A DNA stretch of 64,000 nucleotides from Roseiarcus sp963764955. Lineage in GTDB: Bacteria > Pseudomonadota > Alphaproteobacteria > Rhizobiales > Beijerinckiaceae. Location: assembly GCA_963764955.1 (NCBI GenBank), contig CAVXVE010000004.1, forward strand, positions 186,001-250,000. The letters run 5' to 3'. This document shows, in pieces, positions 1-8,415 of this stretch (positions within the stretch are counted from its first letter, which is position 1; each line of letters begins with the position of its first letter). The notes beneath the pieces are model-generated. The model was given only the letters and a program-made list of their open reading frames with translations, did no database searches and was not told the DNA's origin. The position numbers were made by a program, and so were the translations under genes.

Positions 1-770
1 GCCGCGATGCGTCGGAAGCGTTGAAGCGCGCCGGCGCGCGCGAACGCCTCGTGCAGATAGGAGCCGGCCGGCGGGCAGGACCAGAAATCGTAGCCGCTCC
101 ACACGATCGCCTCGCTCCATAAGTGCACGAAGGTCGCGCCGCGCGCCGCGTCAACGGCCCAGTTGCGATAGCCGGGCAGGAAAAGCTTCCAGAACTGTTC
201 CGGCTCGATCGGATAGCAGACATGCGAATCGAGCGCGTGTTGAGCGAGGCCGTGCCTGGCGAGGACCGGCGTCAACAGGAACGGGCCGACCGCGCCCCAT
301 CTCTGGTCGACGTCAATCGCGGCCTCAGAAGTCGCGACCAGTTCAGCCAGCGCCGGGTGCGTCGGCGGAAGCCTTAACACCGCATTGTTGACGAGGCTCG
401 TTCCGACGGCGTCGGCCTGGCGGCAGAATATGAAGCCGTCATTGTCGAAGGCAGGCTGGCTCAGGCAGAGCATGTCGGTATCGACCCAGCAGAAGCCCGT
501 CTCTCGGATCATCCGGTAACGAAACATGTCGGCGAAGGTCGCGATCGAAGGCTTGCCGTTGGCGATGAACCGGCGGGTCAGCGATTCGTCCGGGCAAATC
601 GCTCTCGCGTCCGCAAGCCGCACCCCGGGAGGCAGTTCGAGGCGCTGATCGTAGCTGAAGACGCGCAAGCTTGCGCCGGCTTGAGGGAACGACGCGAGGC
701 AACCGTAGGCGAACGGATTGAGGACCCCTTGCCAGAAGGAGGCGAACTCTAAGCCGCCGGTCTGGCTCAC
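1..770 (-). CDS. Partial glycosyltransferase with DXD motif (GT32/capsular-sugar-transferase-like)
   Basis: An open frame of 256 codons runs off the left edge. It begins with GTG at 770-768, whose last bases overlap the TGA of the upstream methyltransferase (GTGA, 770-767), so translational coupling is likely. The product contains FRYRMIRETGFCWVDTDMLC at about residues 84-103. An aromatic-rich FRY segment followed by a D-T-D metal-binding triad is typical of sugar transferases that use nucleotide sugars (glycosyltransferase sugar-binding DXD family, GT32-like). A W-G-A-V-G-P segment lies about 55 residues further on, as in that family. The substrate is unknown. With the adjacent methyltransferase it probably belongs to a surface-glycan locus continuing to the left. 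The C-terminus is outside the window. Confidence 0.72.
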   Translation of the reverse strand, partial: MSQTGGLEFASFWQGVLNPFAYGCLASFPQAGASLRVFSYDQRLELPPGVRLADARAICPDESLTRRFIANGKPSIATFADMFRYRMIRETGFCWVDTDMLCLSQPAFDNDGFIFCRQADAVGTSLVNNAVLRLPPTHPALAELVATSEAAIDVDQRWGAVGPFLLTPVLARHGLAQHALDSHVCYPIEPEQFWKLFLPGYRNWAVDAARGATFVHLWSEAIVWSGYDFWSCPPAGSYLHEAFARAGALQRFRRIA

Positions 771-1516
771 TCGATTCTGGCCAGCACATTGCGGCCGGCC
801 TCCTCCCAGTCGCCGTAGAACGTCTCGGTCGTCAAATCGCCTCGCGACACGAATTCGCAATAGACATCGAAGATCCAGCTTGCATGCACGTCGTCCAGCA
901 GCATATGCCGGCCGCGCTGCCCGGCGCCGATGCGAATGCAATTGGCCATGTCGGAGCGGGCGACCGCGTCGGTGTGGCCGCCGTCGACATGAAAGATGTC
1001 GAACGCGAGCTCGGCGCGCCGGCTGACGAGCCAGGGCAGGACTTCGCGCGAATCGCCGGTAAACAGGTGCACGCGCCCCGGGAACTCGCCTTTAAGGAAA
1101 TCGACGCATTCGGCTGTATAGGCGTGCGCCATGTTGTCGACGCCGTAATATTCGAGCCGCGGGCTCGACGACAGCGCGAGCAGCGCGCTATGGCCCGCGT
1201 TGACACCGACTTCGAGCAGGCGCTCCTTGAACCGCACGGCGCGCCAGACATTGCGGCGGGCCGGGGCGAGCGCGGCGTCCGGAGGTTGCTCGACAAAGCG
1301 GTCCTCGAGGTCGGGGTAAAAAATGTTCCCCTCCAGGCGTTCGCCGGACTGCTTGACAAGGTCGGCGATGCGCTTGAGGCGCAGGCGGAAGCGGTCGGCG
1401 AAGACCTCGTCGAGCGTGTCGCGCTCAATCGAATAATCTGGGATTTCCGACAAGGGTATAGGCTTCCCGGGAAGAAGCCTGCGGCCGTTCATGATTGCGA
1501 AGCCTTGTTCTCGCAT
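767..1516 (-). CDS. Class I SAM-dependent methyltransferase (Methyltransf_24-like)
   Basis: A 249-residue protein. The central segment carries the SAM-binding motif I (LLEVGVNAGHSALLAL, about residues 100-115) and then YYGVDNMAH as the acidic end of strand 2. DIFHVDGGHTDAV and a downstream MLLDDVHA are typical of the Methyltransf_24 family, whose members often methylate sugars or act in glycan and rhamnosyl pathways. The start is either ATG at 1516 or ATG at 1492; the latter has an AAGG stretch upstream and gives a protein beginning MNGRRLL. It is followed with a 4-base overlap by the DXD glycosyltransferase, so both probably act in one glycan pathway. The exact methyl acceptor cannot be deduced. 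Confidence 0.75.
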   Translation of the reverse strand: MREQGFAIMNGRRLLPGKPIPLSEIPDYSIERDTLDEVFADRFRLRLKRIADLVKQSGERLEGNIFYPDLEDRFVEQPPDAALAPARRNVWRAVRFKERLLEVGVNAGHSALLALSSSPRLEYYGVDNMAHAYTAECVDFLKGEFPGRVHLFTGDSREVLPWLVSRRAELAFDIFHVDGGHTDAVARSDMANCIRIGAGQRGRHMLLDDVHASWIFDVYCEFVSRGDLTTETFYGDWEEAGRNVLARIE

Positions 1517-1749
1517 AATGGCGATCGTCGTTGCAGGTCGCCGCTATGGCATGGTTTCGCCGGTCAAGGGAACGGAATTGGTAAGCGGGCTCTCGAACGC
1601 GGTAGCCGTCGCTAGCGCAGTCCCCTTGACTCTCGACCCAAGCAATCCTTATTCGGCATTGGTTTTGCATCTCCCAGCAATATTGGAACGATGCATGCGC
1701 TCGGCTCGTAACCGTTGGGCGCGTTTCGAGCGAGCGGAGCAGTCGTAGG

Positions 1750-2305
1750 ATGCGGCGACCCCTTCGGATTGAGGGCTATGCGATTGCGTCAGCCGACGGG
1801 ATGATCGCGGACGCCACCGGATTTATGCCTGACTCGCTCAAATTCGAAGCCGACCAGCGCTTTTTTCTCGAGGCGCTCGATCGCGCGGCGATGGTCGCGC
1901 ACGGGCGCCTGTCGCACGAGGGCCAGCCCGAGCTCGCATACGCGCCGGCGCCTCATCCTTACGCGGCGCGTGCCCGACCTCGCGCCTGACCCCGATAATC
2001 CAAACACCTGGCTTTGGAATCCGGCCGGCGCGACCCTCGAAGAGGCATGCGCCGCGGTCGACTGCGGAGCTGGCGCACTGGCGATCGCGGGAGGGACTGA
2101 GGTTTTCAGCCTCTTTCTGAAGATCGGCTACGATATCTTCTACCTTGCGCGCGCTGAGCAGGTGCGCCTGCCTGGCGGCGTGCCGGTCTTCTGCCAGGGA
2201 CGGTTCGGCCAGTCGCCCGAGGAGGTTCTCCGCGACGCAGGGTTGAAGCCGGCCGAAAGCCAGTGGCTTGACGACGAGGTGTCGCTCGTCCAGTGGACCC
2301 CCTGA
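1750..2305 (+). pseudogene. Dihydrofolate reductase-like (RibD C-terminal family) gene broken by one frameshift
   Basis: The first 60 codons (from ATG 1750) read as a DHFR/RibD-C N-terminus: GYAIASADGMIAD is the typical strand-1 motif, followed by KFEADQRFFLEALDRA and a GRLSHEGQP segment. After about 1930 the family reading moves to another frame: SSHTRRRLILTRRVPDL, then LEEACAAVDCGAGALAIAGG and a C-terminal half ending at 2305. Skipping one base near 1930 restores a continuous protein of about 184 residues, the expected size. Such proteins reduce pterin or other cyclic substrates with NADPH; the substrate is unknown. Whether the indel is a true mutation or a sequence error cannot be decided here. 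Confidence 0.7.
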
Positions 2306-2494
2306 ACCCCGCTTCGAGGCGCCGTCTCCCAGTTTCGAGCGGCCCGCCCCAGGCGATCGAATGGGCGCACGAGGCGCGCTCCCTTCAACTCGCCCACATT
2401 TGTCGTTAGGGAAAGCCCGTTCTGGGACGGCGGGGGCAGATCTGCCCGCTTCAAGCCGGCTTTCCAGGGCTGCCTGATCGCGCGCCAAGCGTCT

Positions 2495-4306
2495 ATGGAT
2501 GAGCGGATGACGACTGAGCCGGCAAAACGCGCGGCGTCCTTGGCGGCGCTGCTTCCGCTCGTCCGCTACGGACGGCGCTATCTCGGCAGGGGGGCCGGCG
2601 CGCTGGCCGCGCTGGCGATGTCCTCCGCGGCGACGCTCGCGGTGCCGTTCGCTTTGCGCTCGATGATCGACTTCGGCTTTTCGAAAGCAAGCGGCGGCAC
2701 GATCAACGTTTATTTCATGGCGATGGGGGCGCTTGTCGTCGTCATCGCGCTCTCCGCCGCGACCCGCTACTATCTGGTGACCACGCTTGGCGAGCGCGTG
2801 GTCGCTGATCTGAGACGGGACGTGTTCGCGCATCTGTCGCGCCTCGACGCCTCGTTCTACGACACCGCGCGGACGGGCGAACTCGTATCGCGCCTCACCG
2901 CCGACACGACGCAGATCAAGGCGGCGTTCGGTTCTTCGGCCTCGACCGCGCTCCGGAACCTGTTCATGTTCGTGGGCGCGACCGCGCTCATGGTCTATAC
3001 GAGCCCGAAACTGTCGGCTTTGGTGCTGGTCGCGATCCCGGTCATCGCCGCGCCGCTCATCGCTTCGGGGCGCGTGGTGCGCCACCGGTCGCGGCGCGCC
3101 CAGGACACCCTCGCCGAAGCGACCGCCTTCGCTTCGGAGAGCCTTGGCGCCACGCGCACCATGCAGGCCTTCGGCGCCGAGAACGCCAGCCAGGCGCGTT
3201 TCGCCGACGAAGTCGAAAGCGCCTATGACGCGGCGCGCGACGCCGCCGCCACCCGGTCGCTCCTCATCGCGGTTGCGGTGTCGCTCGCCTTCTGCAGCGT
3301 GGTGTTCGTGCTGTGGCTCGGCGCGCGCGACGTGCTGGCTGGCCGCATGAGCGGCGGACTCCTGTCGCAGTTCGTGCTGTTCGCCGTGCTCGCCGCAACC
3401 TCGCTCGGAGAATTGTCGCAAGTGTGGAACGAAGTCTCGGCCGCCGCGGGCTCGGCGGGGCGGATCGCAGAACTTCTGGCGGTCGAGCCACGCATCGTCG
3501 CGCCGGCCCGGCCGGCGCGCATGCCTTCGCCGCCGCTCGGCGCGATCGAATTCAGGCATGTCGGCTTTGCATATGCGAGCGCGCCCGACGTTCGTGTTCT
3601 GGACGATTTGAGCTTTTCGATTGCGCCGGGCGAACGGGTCGCCATCGTCGGCGTCTCCGGGGCCGGCAAGTCGACAATATTCCAGCTCATCATGCGCTTT
3701 TACGACGTCGAAGACGGCCAGGTCCTTGTCGACGGGGTCGATGTGAAGACGGTCGATCCCGAGGATCTGCGCAAGCACATTGCTCCCGTGCCGCAGGAGG
3801 CTGCGATCTTTGGCGCGACGGTCGCCGAGAACATCGCCTATGGGCGCGCCGACGTCAGCGAGTCCGCGATCGAGGCCGCTGCGCGGCGGGCGGCGGCGGA
3901 CGGGTTTATCCGTGAGCTCGTCTTGGGTTACGAGACCCGGCTCGGCGAGCGCGGCGTGACGCTGTCCGGCGGGCAGAGGCAGCGGCTCGCGATCGCGCGC
4001 GCGATCCTCAAGGACGCGCCAATCCTGCTGCTTGACGAGGCGACTTCGGCCCTCGACGCGGAGCATGAGGCGCAGGTGCAGCGCGCGCTCGACGACGTGA
4101 TGACCGGACGCACGACGCTGGTGATCGCGCATCGGCTTGCCACTGTGCTGAAGGCCGACCGCATTCTGGTGATGGAGGCTGGCCGCATCGTGGAGGAGGG
4201 CGATCACGCCTCGCTCGTGGCGCGCAATGGCGTGTATGCCCGCCTGGCTCGGCTCCAGTTCGAATCTGGCGCGGCCGCGCTCAGCGAGGTGAGCGCCGCC
4301 AGCTGA
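2495..4306 (+). CDS. ABC transporter, fused permease/ATPase (MsbA/lipid-exporter type)
   Basis: A 603-residue half-transporter that would act as a homodimer in the inner membrane. About six hydrophobic segments lie within residues 40-320 (ABC type-1 exporter domain). The ATPase domain has Walker A GVSGAGKST near residue 386, a Q-loop (VPQEAAIF), the signature LSGGQRQRLAIARA near 489, Walker B ILLLDEATSALD near 510, and the H-loop in LVIAHRLATV. Domain order and length fit the MsbA/BmrA group that exports lipids or drugs; the substrate cannot be assigned. ATG 2495 was taken as the start; ATG 2507 is an alternative. It is followed at a short distance by ctaB, but a shared transcript is not evident. 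Confidence 0.9.
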   Translation: MDERMTTEPAKRAASLAALLPLVRYGRRYLGRGAGALAALAMSSAATLAVPFALRSMIDFGFSKASGGTINVYFMAMGALVVVIALSAATRYYLVTTLGERVVADLRRDVFAHLSRLDASFYDTARTGELVSRLTADTTQIKAAFGSSASTALRNLFMFVGATALMVYTSPKLSALVLVAIPVIAAPLIASGRVVRHRSRRAQDTLAEATAFASESLGATRTMQAFGAENASQARFADEVESAYDAARDAAATRSLLIAVAVSLAFCSVVFVLWLGARDVLAGRMSGGLLSQFVLFAVLAATSLGELSQVWNEVSAAAGSAGRIAELLAVEPRIVAPARPARMPSPPLGAIEFRHVGFAYASAPDVRVLDDLSFSIAPGERVAIVGVSGAGKSTIFQLIMRFYDVEDGQVLVDGVDVKTVDPEDLRKHIAPVPQEAAIFGATVAENIAYGRADVSESAIEAAARRAAADGFIRELVLGYETRLGERGVTLSGGQRQRLAIARAILKDAPILLLDEATSALDAEHEAQVQRALDDVMTGRTTLVIAHRLATVLKADRILVMEAGRIVEEGDHASLVARNGVYARLARLQFESGAAALSEVSAAS

Positions 4307-4429
4307 CGCCGCGGCACTTTTGCGGTCGACGCGCGTTGCTTTTATGGTAGGGATCCCCGCCCACGCGTTTTGGCCGCGAAGGCGTTCGAAGGCGTCCGCG
4401 ACGCGGCGCGTTATTCAGGCGGAGCAAGG

Positions 4430-5383
4430 GTGACGGTTCGATCGACATTGGTGGCGCGCAGGGCCGCCGGCGGGGGTAGCGAGGCGGTTGCGCGGCCGTG
4501 GGGCGGGGTTGTCGATCATCTTGTCCTGCTCAAGCCGCGGGTCATGTCGCTTGTCGTCTTCACCGGCGCGGTCGGCTTTGTTCTTGCGCCGGCCCCGATC
4601 GACTGGATGAAGCTCATTGCCACGCTCTCGGCGATGGCCGCCGGCGCAGGCGCTTGCGGCGCGCTCAACATGTGGTGGGACGCCGACATTGACGCCAACA
4701 TGGCGCGGACGGCGATGCGGCCCATTCCGCGCGGCGTCGTGCCTCCGCTGGAGGCGCTGGCGATCGGGATTGTGCTCGCGGTCGTGTCGGTGGCGGCGCT
4801 GGCGATCAAGGTCAATGGCCTGGCGGCGGCGCTGCTGGCGCTGACCATCGCCATTTATGTTCCGCTCTACACCATGGTGCTCAAGCGTTCGACACCGCTC
4901 AACATCGTCATCGGCGGCGCCGCCGGCGCGCTGCCGCCGGTCATCGGCTGGGCTGCCGCGATGAACAGCGTCTCGGCCGGCCCGATCGCGATGTTCCTCA
5001 TCACTTTCCTATGGACGCCGCCGCATTTCTGGGCGCTGGCGCTCTGCCGCAGCGGCGACTACGAGCGGGTCGGGGTGCCGATGCTGCCCAATGTCGTGGG
5101 TCCCGTTAAGACCTGCCGGCAGATCGTGGCCTATTCGGTTCTGCTCGTTCCGGCGTCCCTTGGACCGCTGCTGATACCTGGCGTGGGTTTCCTCTACGGG
5201 GCGGTCGCGATCGCCGCGAACGCGGGGTTCCTTTGGCGCGCGCTCGTCCTATATCGTTTGCGGGAAGGCGACGAATCCGCGCGCCGCAAGGCGGCGATGG
5301 GCTTGTTCGGCTTCTCGATCCTGTACCTCTTCATCCTGTTCGCGGCGATGCTCGCCGAGGCCATTCTGCGGGGGCGCGTCTAA
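4430..5383 (+). CDS. ctaB: Protoheme IX farnesyltransferase (heme O synthase)
   Basis: An integral-membrane prenyltransferase that adds farnesyl to heme B to make heme O, the precursor of heme A for aa3-type cytochrome oxidases. Seen in the sequence: the UbiA-family metal motif NMWWDADIDANM (about residues 80-91), the CtaB-specific segment TPPHFWALAL, a second aspartate-containing loop (RSGDYERVGVPMLP), and about eight to nine hydrophobic segments. The start was placed at GTG 4430 behind a purine-rich stretch, giving 317 residues; an upstream in-frame TTG at 4370 would add 20 residues not typical of the family. It leads a small cytochrome-oxidase maturation cluster with the next three genes. 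ctaA lies about 4.3 kb away on the other strand. Confidence 0.92.
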   Translation: MTVRSTLVARRAAGGGSEAVARPWGGVVDHLVLLKPRVMSLVVFTGAVGFVLAPAPIDWMKLIATLSAMAAGAGACGALNMWWDADIDANMARTAMRPIPRGVVPPLEALAIGIVLAVVSVAALAIKVNGLAAALLALTIAIYVPLYTMVLKRSTPLNIVIGGAAGALPPVIGWAAAMNSVSAGPIAMFLITFLWTPPHFWALALCRSGDYERVGVPMLPNVVGPVKTCRQIVAYSVLLVPASLGPLLIPGVGFLYGAVAIAANAGFLWRALVLYRLREGDESARRKAAMGLFGFSILYLFILFAAMLAEAILRGRV

Positions 5384-5400
5384 ACTCACCGGCGTGCTTT

Positions 5401-5515
5401 AAGAGCGCGCTGCGAAAAAGTGGAAGCCGGTTTTTCGCGAAAAAGCGCGCGAAATCAAAGAAGTATAGAGCGCTCTGCGATTCGACCGAATCGCCAAGCG
5501 CTCCGGAGCCTGAAA
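5401..5515. repeat. Intergenic palindromic repeat of a type common in Rhizobiales genomes
   Basis: Between ctaB and the next gene lies an A-rich stretch unlike the coding sequence. Its core is an inverted repeat, GCGAAAAA and TTTTTCGC, separated by 11 bases (GTGGAAGCCGG), and it is followed by another GCGAAAAA and a short AT-rich part ending in GAGCGCTCTGCGATTCG. The layout (GCGAAAAAGTGG, CCGGTTTTTCGC) matches from memory a family of short dispersed elements frequent between genes in Bradyrhizobium-related bacteria. It may also act as a transcription terminator or stabiliser for ctaB mRNA. The copy number in this genome is unknown. Confidence 0.55.
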
Positions 5516-5548
5516 CCTGCGGCGGCCCTGCCGCCCAACGATCACGAC

Positions 5549-5659
5549 ATGCCAAACTCTGAGCGAAATCTGAAGCGGCGCAACTGGATTGTGCTCGTCG
5601 TCCTCGCAGCGGCGGCGGCGTTCATCTACGCGAGCTTCATCTACAAGATGCATGGTTGA
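5549..5659 (+). CDS. 36-residue single-pass membrane peptide (CoxF-like, oxidase cluster)
   Basis: A short gene with ATG 5549, no frameshift and a clear composition: a charged N-terminus (PNSERNLKRRNW), one hydrophobic segment (VLVVLAAAAAFIYASFIY) and a short KMHG tail. Small proteins of this design sit between ctaB and the next oxidase-maturation gene (ctaG or a DUF420 gene) in alphaproteobacteria and are sometimes called CoxF-like. The positive residues before the membrane segment predict the N-terminus in the cytoplasm. It lies directly upstream of the DUF420 gene and almost certainly shares its transcript. A role in cytochrome oxidase assembly is inferred from position only. Confidence 0.62.
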   Translation: MPNSERNLKRRNWIVLVVLAAAAAFIYASFIYKMHG

Positions 5660-5666
5660 TGGCCGA

Positions 5667-6101
5667 ATGATCGCCATTCACGATTTGCCGCACGTGCTCG
5701 CTGTGATCAATGCGGCGACCATCGTCGTTCTCTTGCGCGCTTATAGCCTCATCCGCGCCCGCGATCGCGAAGGGCACCGGCGCACGATGTTTGTCGCCAT
5801 CGGCCTCGGCGTCGCATTTCTCGCGGTCTATCTCGTCTATCACGCCTTCTCGGGCCTGGCGAAATTCGGCGGCTATGGCCCGATACGGCCAATCTACTTC
5901 ACGCTTCTCGCCGTTCATGTGGCGATGGCCTTCGTCGTCGCGGTCCTGGTGCCGGTGACCTTCTACAACGCGCTCCGACAGCGGTTCGCCACCCACAAGC
6001 GGTTCGCCCGGATCACCCTGCCGCTCTGGCTCTTTGTCGCCGTTTCCGGCCTGGTTGTGTATGTGATGGCGGTCCATCTCTATCCGATGAACGCCAGTTG
6101 A
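5667..6101 (+). CDS. DUF420 / CtaM-like membrane protein
   Basis: A protein of 144 residues with four hydrophobic segments. It contains conserved histidines (HDLPHVL near the N-terminus, YHAFSG and VHVAMAF in the middle, and HKRFARITLPLW before the last helix), the pattern of the DUF420 family. The Bacillus/Staphylococcus member CtaM is needed for aa3-type oxidase function. ATG 5667 was chosen because the family starts with a segment like MIAIHDLP; ATG 5652, which overlaps the previous stop, is possible and adds five residues. It sits in a ctaB - small peptide - DUF420 - oxidase-like gene series, which supports a role in maturation or function of a heme-copper oxidase. Confidence 0.75.
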   Translation: MIAIHDLPHVLAVINAATIVVLLRAYSLIRARDREGHRRTMFVAIGLGVAFLAVYLVYHAFSGLAKFGGYGPIRPIYFTLLAVHVAMAFVVAVLVPVTFYNALRQRFATHKRFARITLPLWLFVAVSGLVVYVMAVHLYPMNAS

Positions 6102-6117
6102 CCGTTTCGAGCTTGCA

Positions 6118-7524
6118 ATGACTCAGACGGCGCCAACTGTTGTTTCCCTCGATCGCGCGCGTTTCCGCGCCGGCGCGCAGGGCGCCGTCCAGCGCGAACT
6201 TAACGCATGGGCCTGGCTGGCGGTGGGAGCGCTCGCGGTCGCCGGCGTGTTCGCGCTCCTGCTCGCGCTCTCGCGCATTCCCGGCATGGAGAAGACGCCG
6301 TTCTGGCCGATCGACTTCTTCTACAAGGGCCTCGTCATCCACGTCATCTTCTCGCTGGTGATCTGGCTGCAAGGCATATTCGCCTTCCTGGTCAGTGTCG
6401 CGACGCTGAAGCTGGCCGGCGATGACGTGCGCGCCGCGCCCCTCGGGCGGATCGGGCAGGGCGCGGTTCTCCTGGCGTTTCCCTGCCTGTTCGCGCCGGC
6501 CTTTCTCGACGCCACCCAGCCGGTGCTCACCAATTACATTCCGATCATTCGCCATCCGGCCTACGACTTCGGGCTTCTGGCGCTCGCCCTGGGGGTGCTG
6601 GCGCCGGTCGCTCGCCTTCTGATCAACCTGCCGGGCCGGCTCATGCAAGCACCGCCGCTCGCAGTCGCGATGGCGCTTGGCGGCTTCGTCTACGTCCTGG
6701 CGCTGATCTGTTTCGCGGTCGCTGGAACGCTGCTCGCGGACAAGGGCGAGCTTGCGTCGCGCGACGAATTGTTCTGGGGCGGCGGCCACGTGCTGCAATT
6801 TGTCTATGCGACGCTGATGGTGACGAACTGGTCGATCCTGGCGCGCTTGAGCCTCGGAGAGAAAGCGGTCGACAGCCGCGCCTTCCTCGCGTCCGTCGTG
6901 CTCATCGCGCTGATCGCGCTCGCGGCGCCGGCGTTCTACGCGGCCTTCGCGCCGTTCTCCGACAATCAGCGCGAGGCGTTCCGCCTGCTGCAGTTCGGCA
7001 TCGCCGCGCCGACGCTTCTCTTCGCGGGCTCTCTCATCGCCCGCGCTCGCCGCTCGCGGGCCCCATGGCCGTGGCGCGATCCGGCCTTTTTCGCGCTCGC
7101 GATGTCGCTTGCTTTGTTCGCGCTCGGCGGCGTCATGGGATTCCTGATCGACCGCTCGGACACCCGCACGCCGGCGCATTATCACGCCGTCATCACCGCG
7201 GTCAGCGTCTCGAGCGCCGGGATGCTGCTCACCTTCGGTCTTAAGGAACTGGGCAAGCCGGCCGCGCCGCCGCGCCTGACCCGCCTTCTCCTCGGCCTCT
7301 ACGGCGGCGGCCAGTTCGTCGCCTCGATCGCCATGTTCATCGCCGGCGGCTACGGGGCGCTACGCAAAACGCCGGCCGGCGCCGGGTCGCTCGACGCTGG
7401 CGCCGCTGCGGGCATGGCGGTGCACGGGATTGCTTCGATCTTCACGATCATCGGCGGCGCGATCTTCGTCGTCGTCGCCATCCGCGCTTTGTGGCGGGCG
7501 AGTCCGGCGCGCTCGATGGCGTGA
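6118..7524 (+). CDS. Divergent heme-copper-oxidase subunit I-like membrane protein
   Basis: A 468-residue protein with about 11-12 hydrophobic segments. Several segments resemble catalytic subunit I of cytochrome oxidases: a histidine in an early helix (GLVIHVIFSLVIW, H75, like the low-spin heme ligand), LFWGGGHVLQFVY (H224, like the W-x-x-G-H copper-site helix) and PAHYHAVITAVSVSSAG (H354 and H356, like the H-x-H heme ligands). The usual adjacent His-His pair expected some 50 residues after H224 was not found, so a normal CuB site seems incomplete. It starts 16 bases after the DUF420 gene. It could be an alternative oxidase or nitric-oxide-reductase relative, or a non-catalytic assembly factor; the function is unproven. 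Confidence 0.7.
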   Translation: MTQTAPTVVSLDRARFRAGAQGAVQRELNAWAWLAVGALAVAGVFALLLALSRIPGMEKTPFWPIDFFYKGLVIHVIFSLVIWLQGIFAFLVSVATLKLAGDDVRAAPLGRIGQGAVLLAFPCLFAPAFLDATQPVLTNYIPIIRHPAYDFGLLALALGVLAPVARLLINLPGRLMQAPPLAVAMALGGFVYVLALICFAVAGTLLADKGELASRDELFWGGGHVLQFVYATLMVTNWSILARLSLGEKAVDSRAFLASVVLIALIALAAPAFYAAFAPFSDNQREAFRLLQFGIAAPTLLFAGSLIARARRSRAPWPWRDPAFFALAMSLALFALGGVMGFLIDRSDTRTPAHYHAVITAVSVSSAGMLLTFGLKELGKPAAPPRLTRLLLGLYGGGQFVASIAMFIAGGYGALRKTPAGAGSLDAGAAAGMAVHGIASIFTIIGGAIFVVVAIRALWRASPARSMA

Positions 7525-7573
7525 GCCGCGCAGGGCCATTAAGCGCATCGGGGCGCTCCATCGCCGCGGCACG

Positions 7574-8415
7574 TCAGGTCCCAAAAATAGTCCAACTGGC
7601 GGCGACAACGCCCAGGTTATCGTAGGTGAAGCCGCCCGAGGTATTGGCGTTCCAGAGCGCGACATCCCCGTTCGTGTTCCGCCAGAGGATGCCGTCTCTT
7701 CCGCTGCCATTGAAATCGCCGGCTCCTTGGATCTGCCAGCTGGAATCGACAACGCCTAAGTCCTGGCCGGTAAACCCTCCCGAGCCGTTGGAGTTCCAGA
7801 GGTAGGCATCCCCGTTCGTGTTCCGCCAGAGGATGCCGTCTCTTCCGCTGCCGTTGAAATCGCCGGCTCCTTGGATCTGCCAGCTGGAGTCGACAACGCC
7901 TAAGTCCTGGCCGGTAAACCCTCCCGAGCCGTTGGAGTTCCAGAGGTAGGCATCCCCATTCGTGTTCCGCCAGAGGATGCCGTCTTCGCCGCTGCCATTG
8001 AAATCGCCGGTTCCTTCGATCTGCCAGCTGGAGGCGACGACGCCCAAGTCTTCGCCCGTAAAGCCTCCCGAGCCGTTGGAGTTCCAGAGGTAGGCATCCC
8101 CATTCGTATTGCGCCACAGGATGCCGTCTTCGCCACTGCCGTTGAAATCCCCGGTTCCCTCGATCTGCCAGCTGGAGGCGACGACGCCCAAGTCTTCGCC
8201 GGTAAAGCCTCCCGAGCCGTTGGAGTTCCAGAGGTAGGCGTCCCCATTCGTATTGCGCCACAGGATGCCGTCTTCGCCACTGCCATTGAAATCCCCGGTT
8301 CCTTCGATCTGCCAGCTGGAGGCGACGACGCCCAAGTCTTCGCCCGTAAAGCCTCCCGAGCCGTTGGAGTTCCAGAGGTAGGCATCCCCATTCGTATTGC
8401 GCCACAGGATGTTAG
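7574..8415 (-). repeat. Six tandem 144-bp repeats inside the protease gene
   Basis: The 3' part of the protease gene consists of six in-frame units with a period of 144 bp (48 codons). Counting from the N-terminal side, units 1-3 share GEDLGVVASSWQIEGTGDF, units 4-5 share GQDLGVVDSSWQIQGAGDF, and unit 6 is a divergent cap (VALWNANTSGGFTYDN). Within each class the DNA is nearly identical, including silent positions. This implies recent duplication or gene conversion and likely length variation between strains. Confidence 0.9.

Noticed and set aside
1838..4207. A 789-codon minus-strand open frame across the ABC transporter gene
   Set aside because: It is antisense to a complete ABC transporter with all motifs, and its translation is Arg/His/Glu-rich with no domain pattern, a normal effect of high GC.
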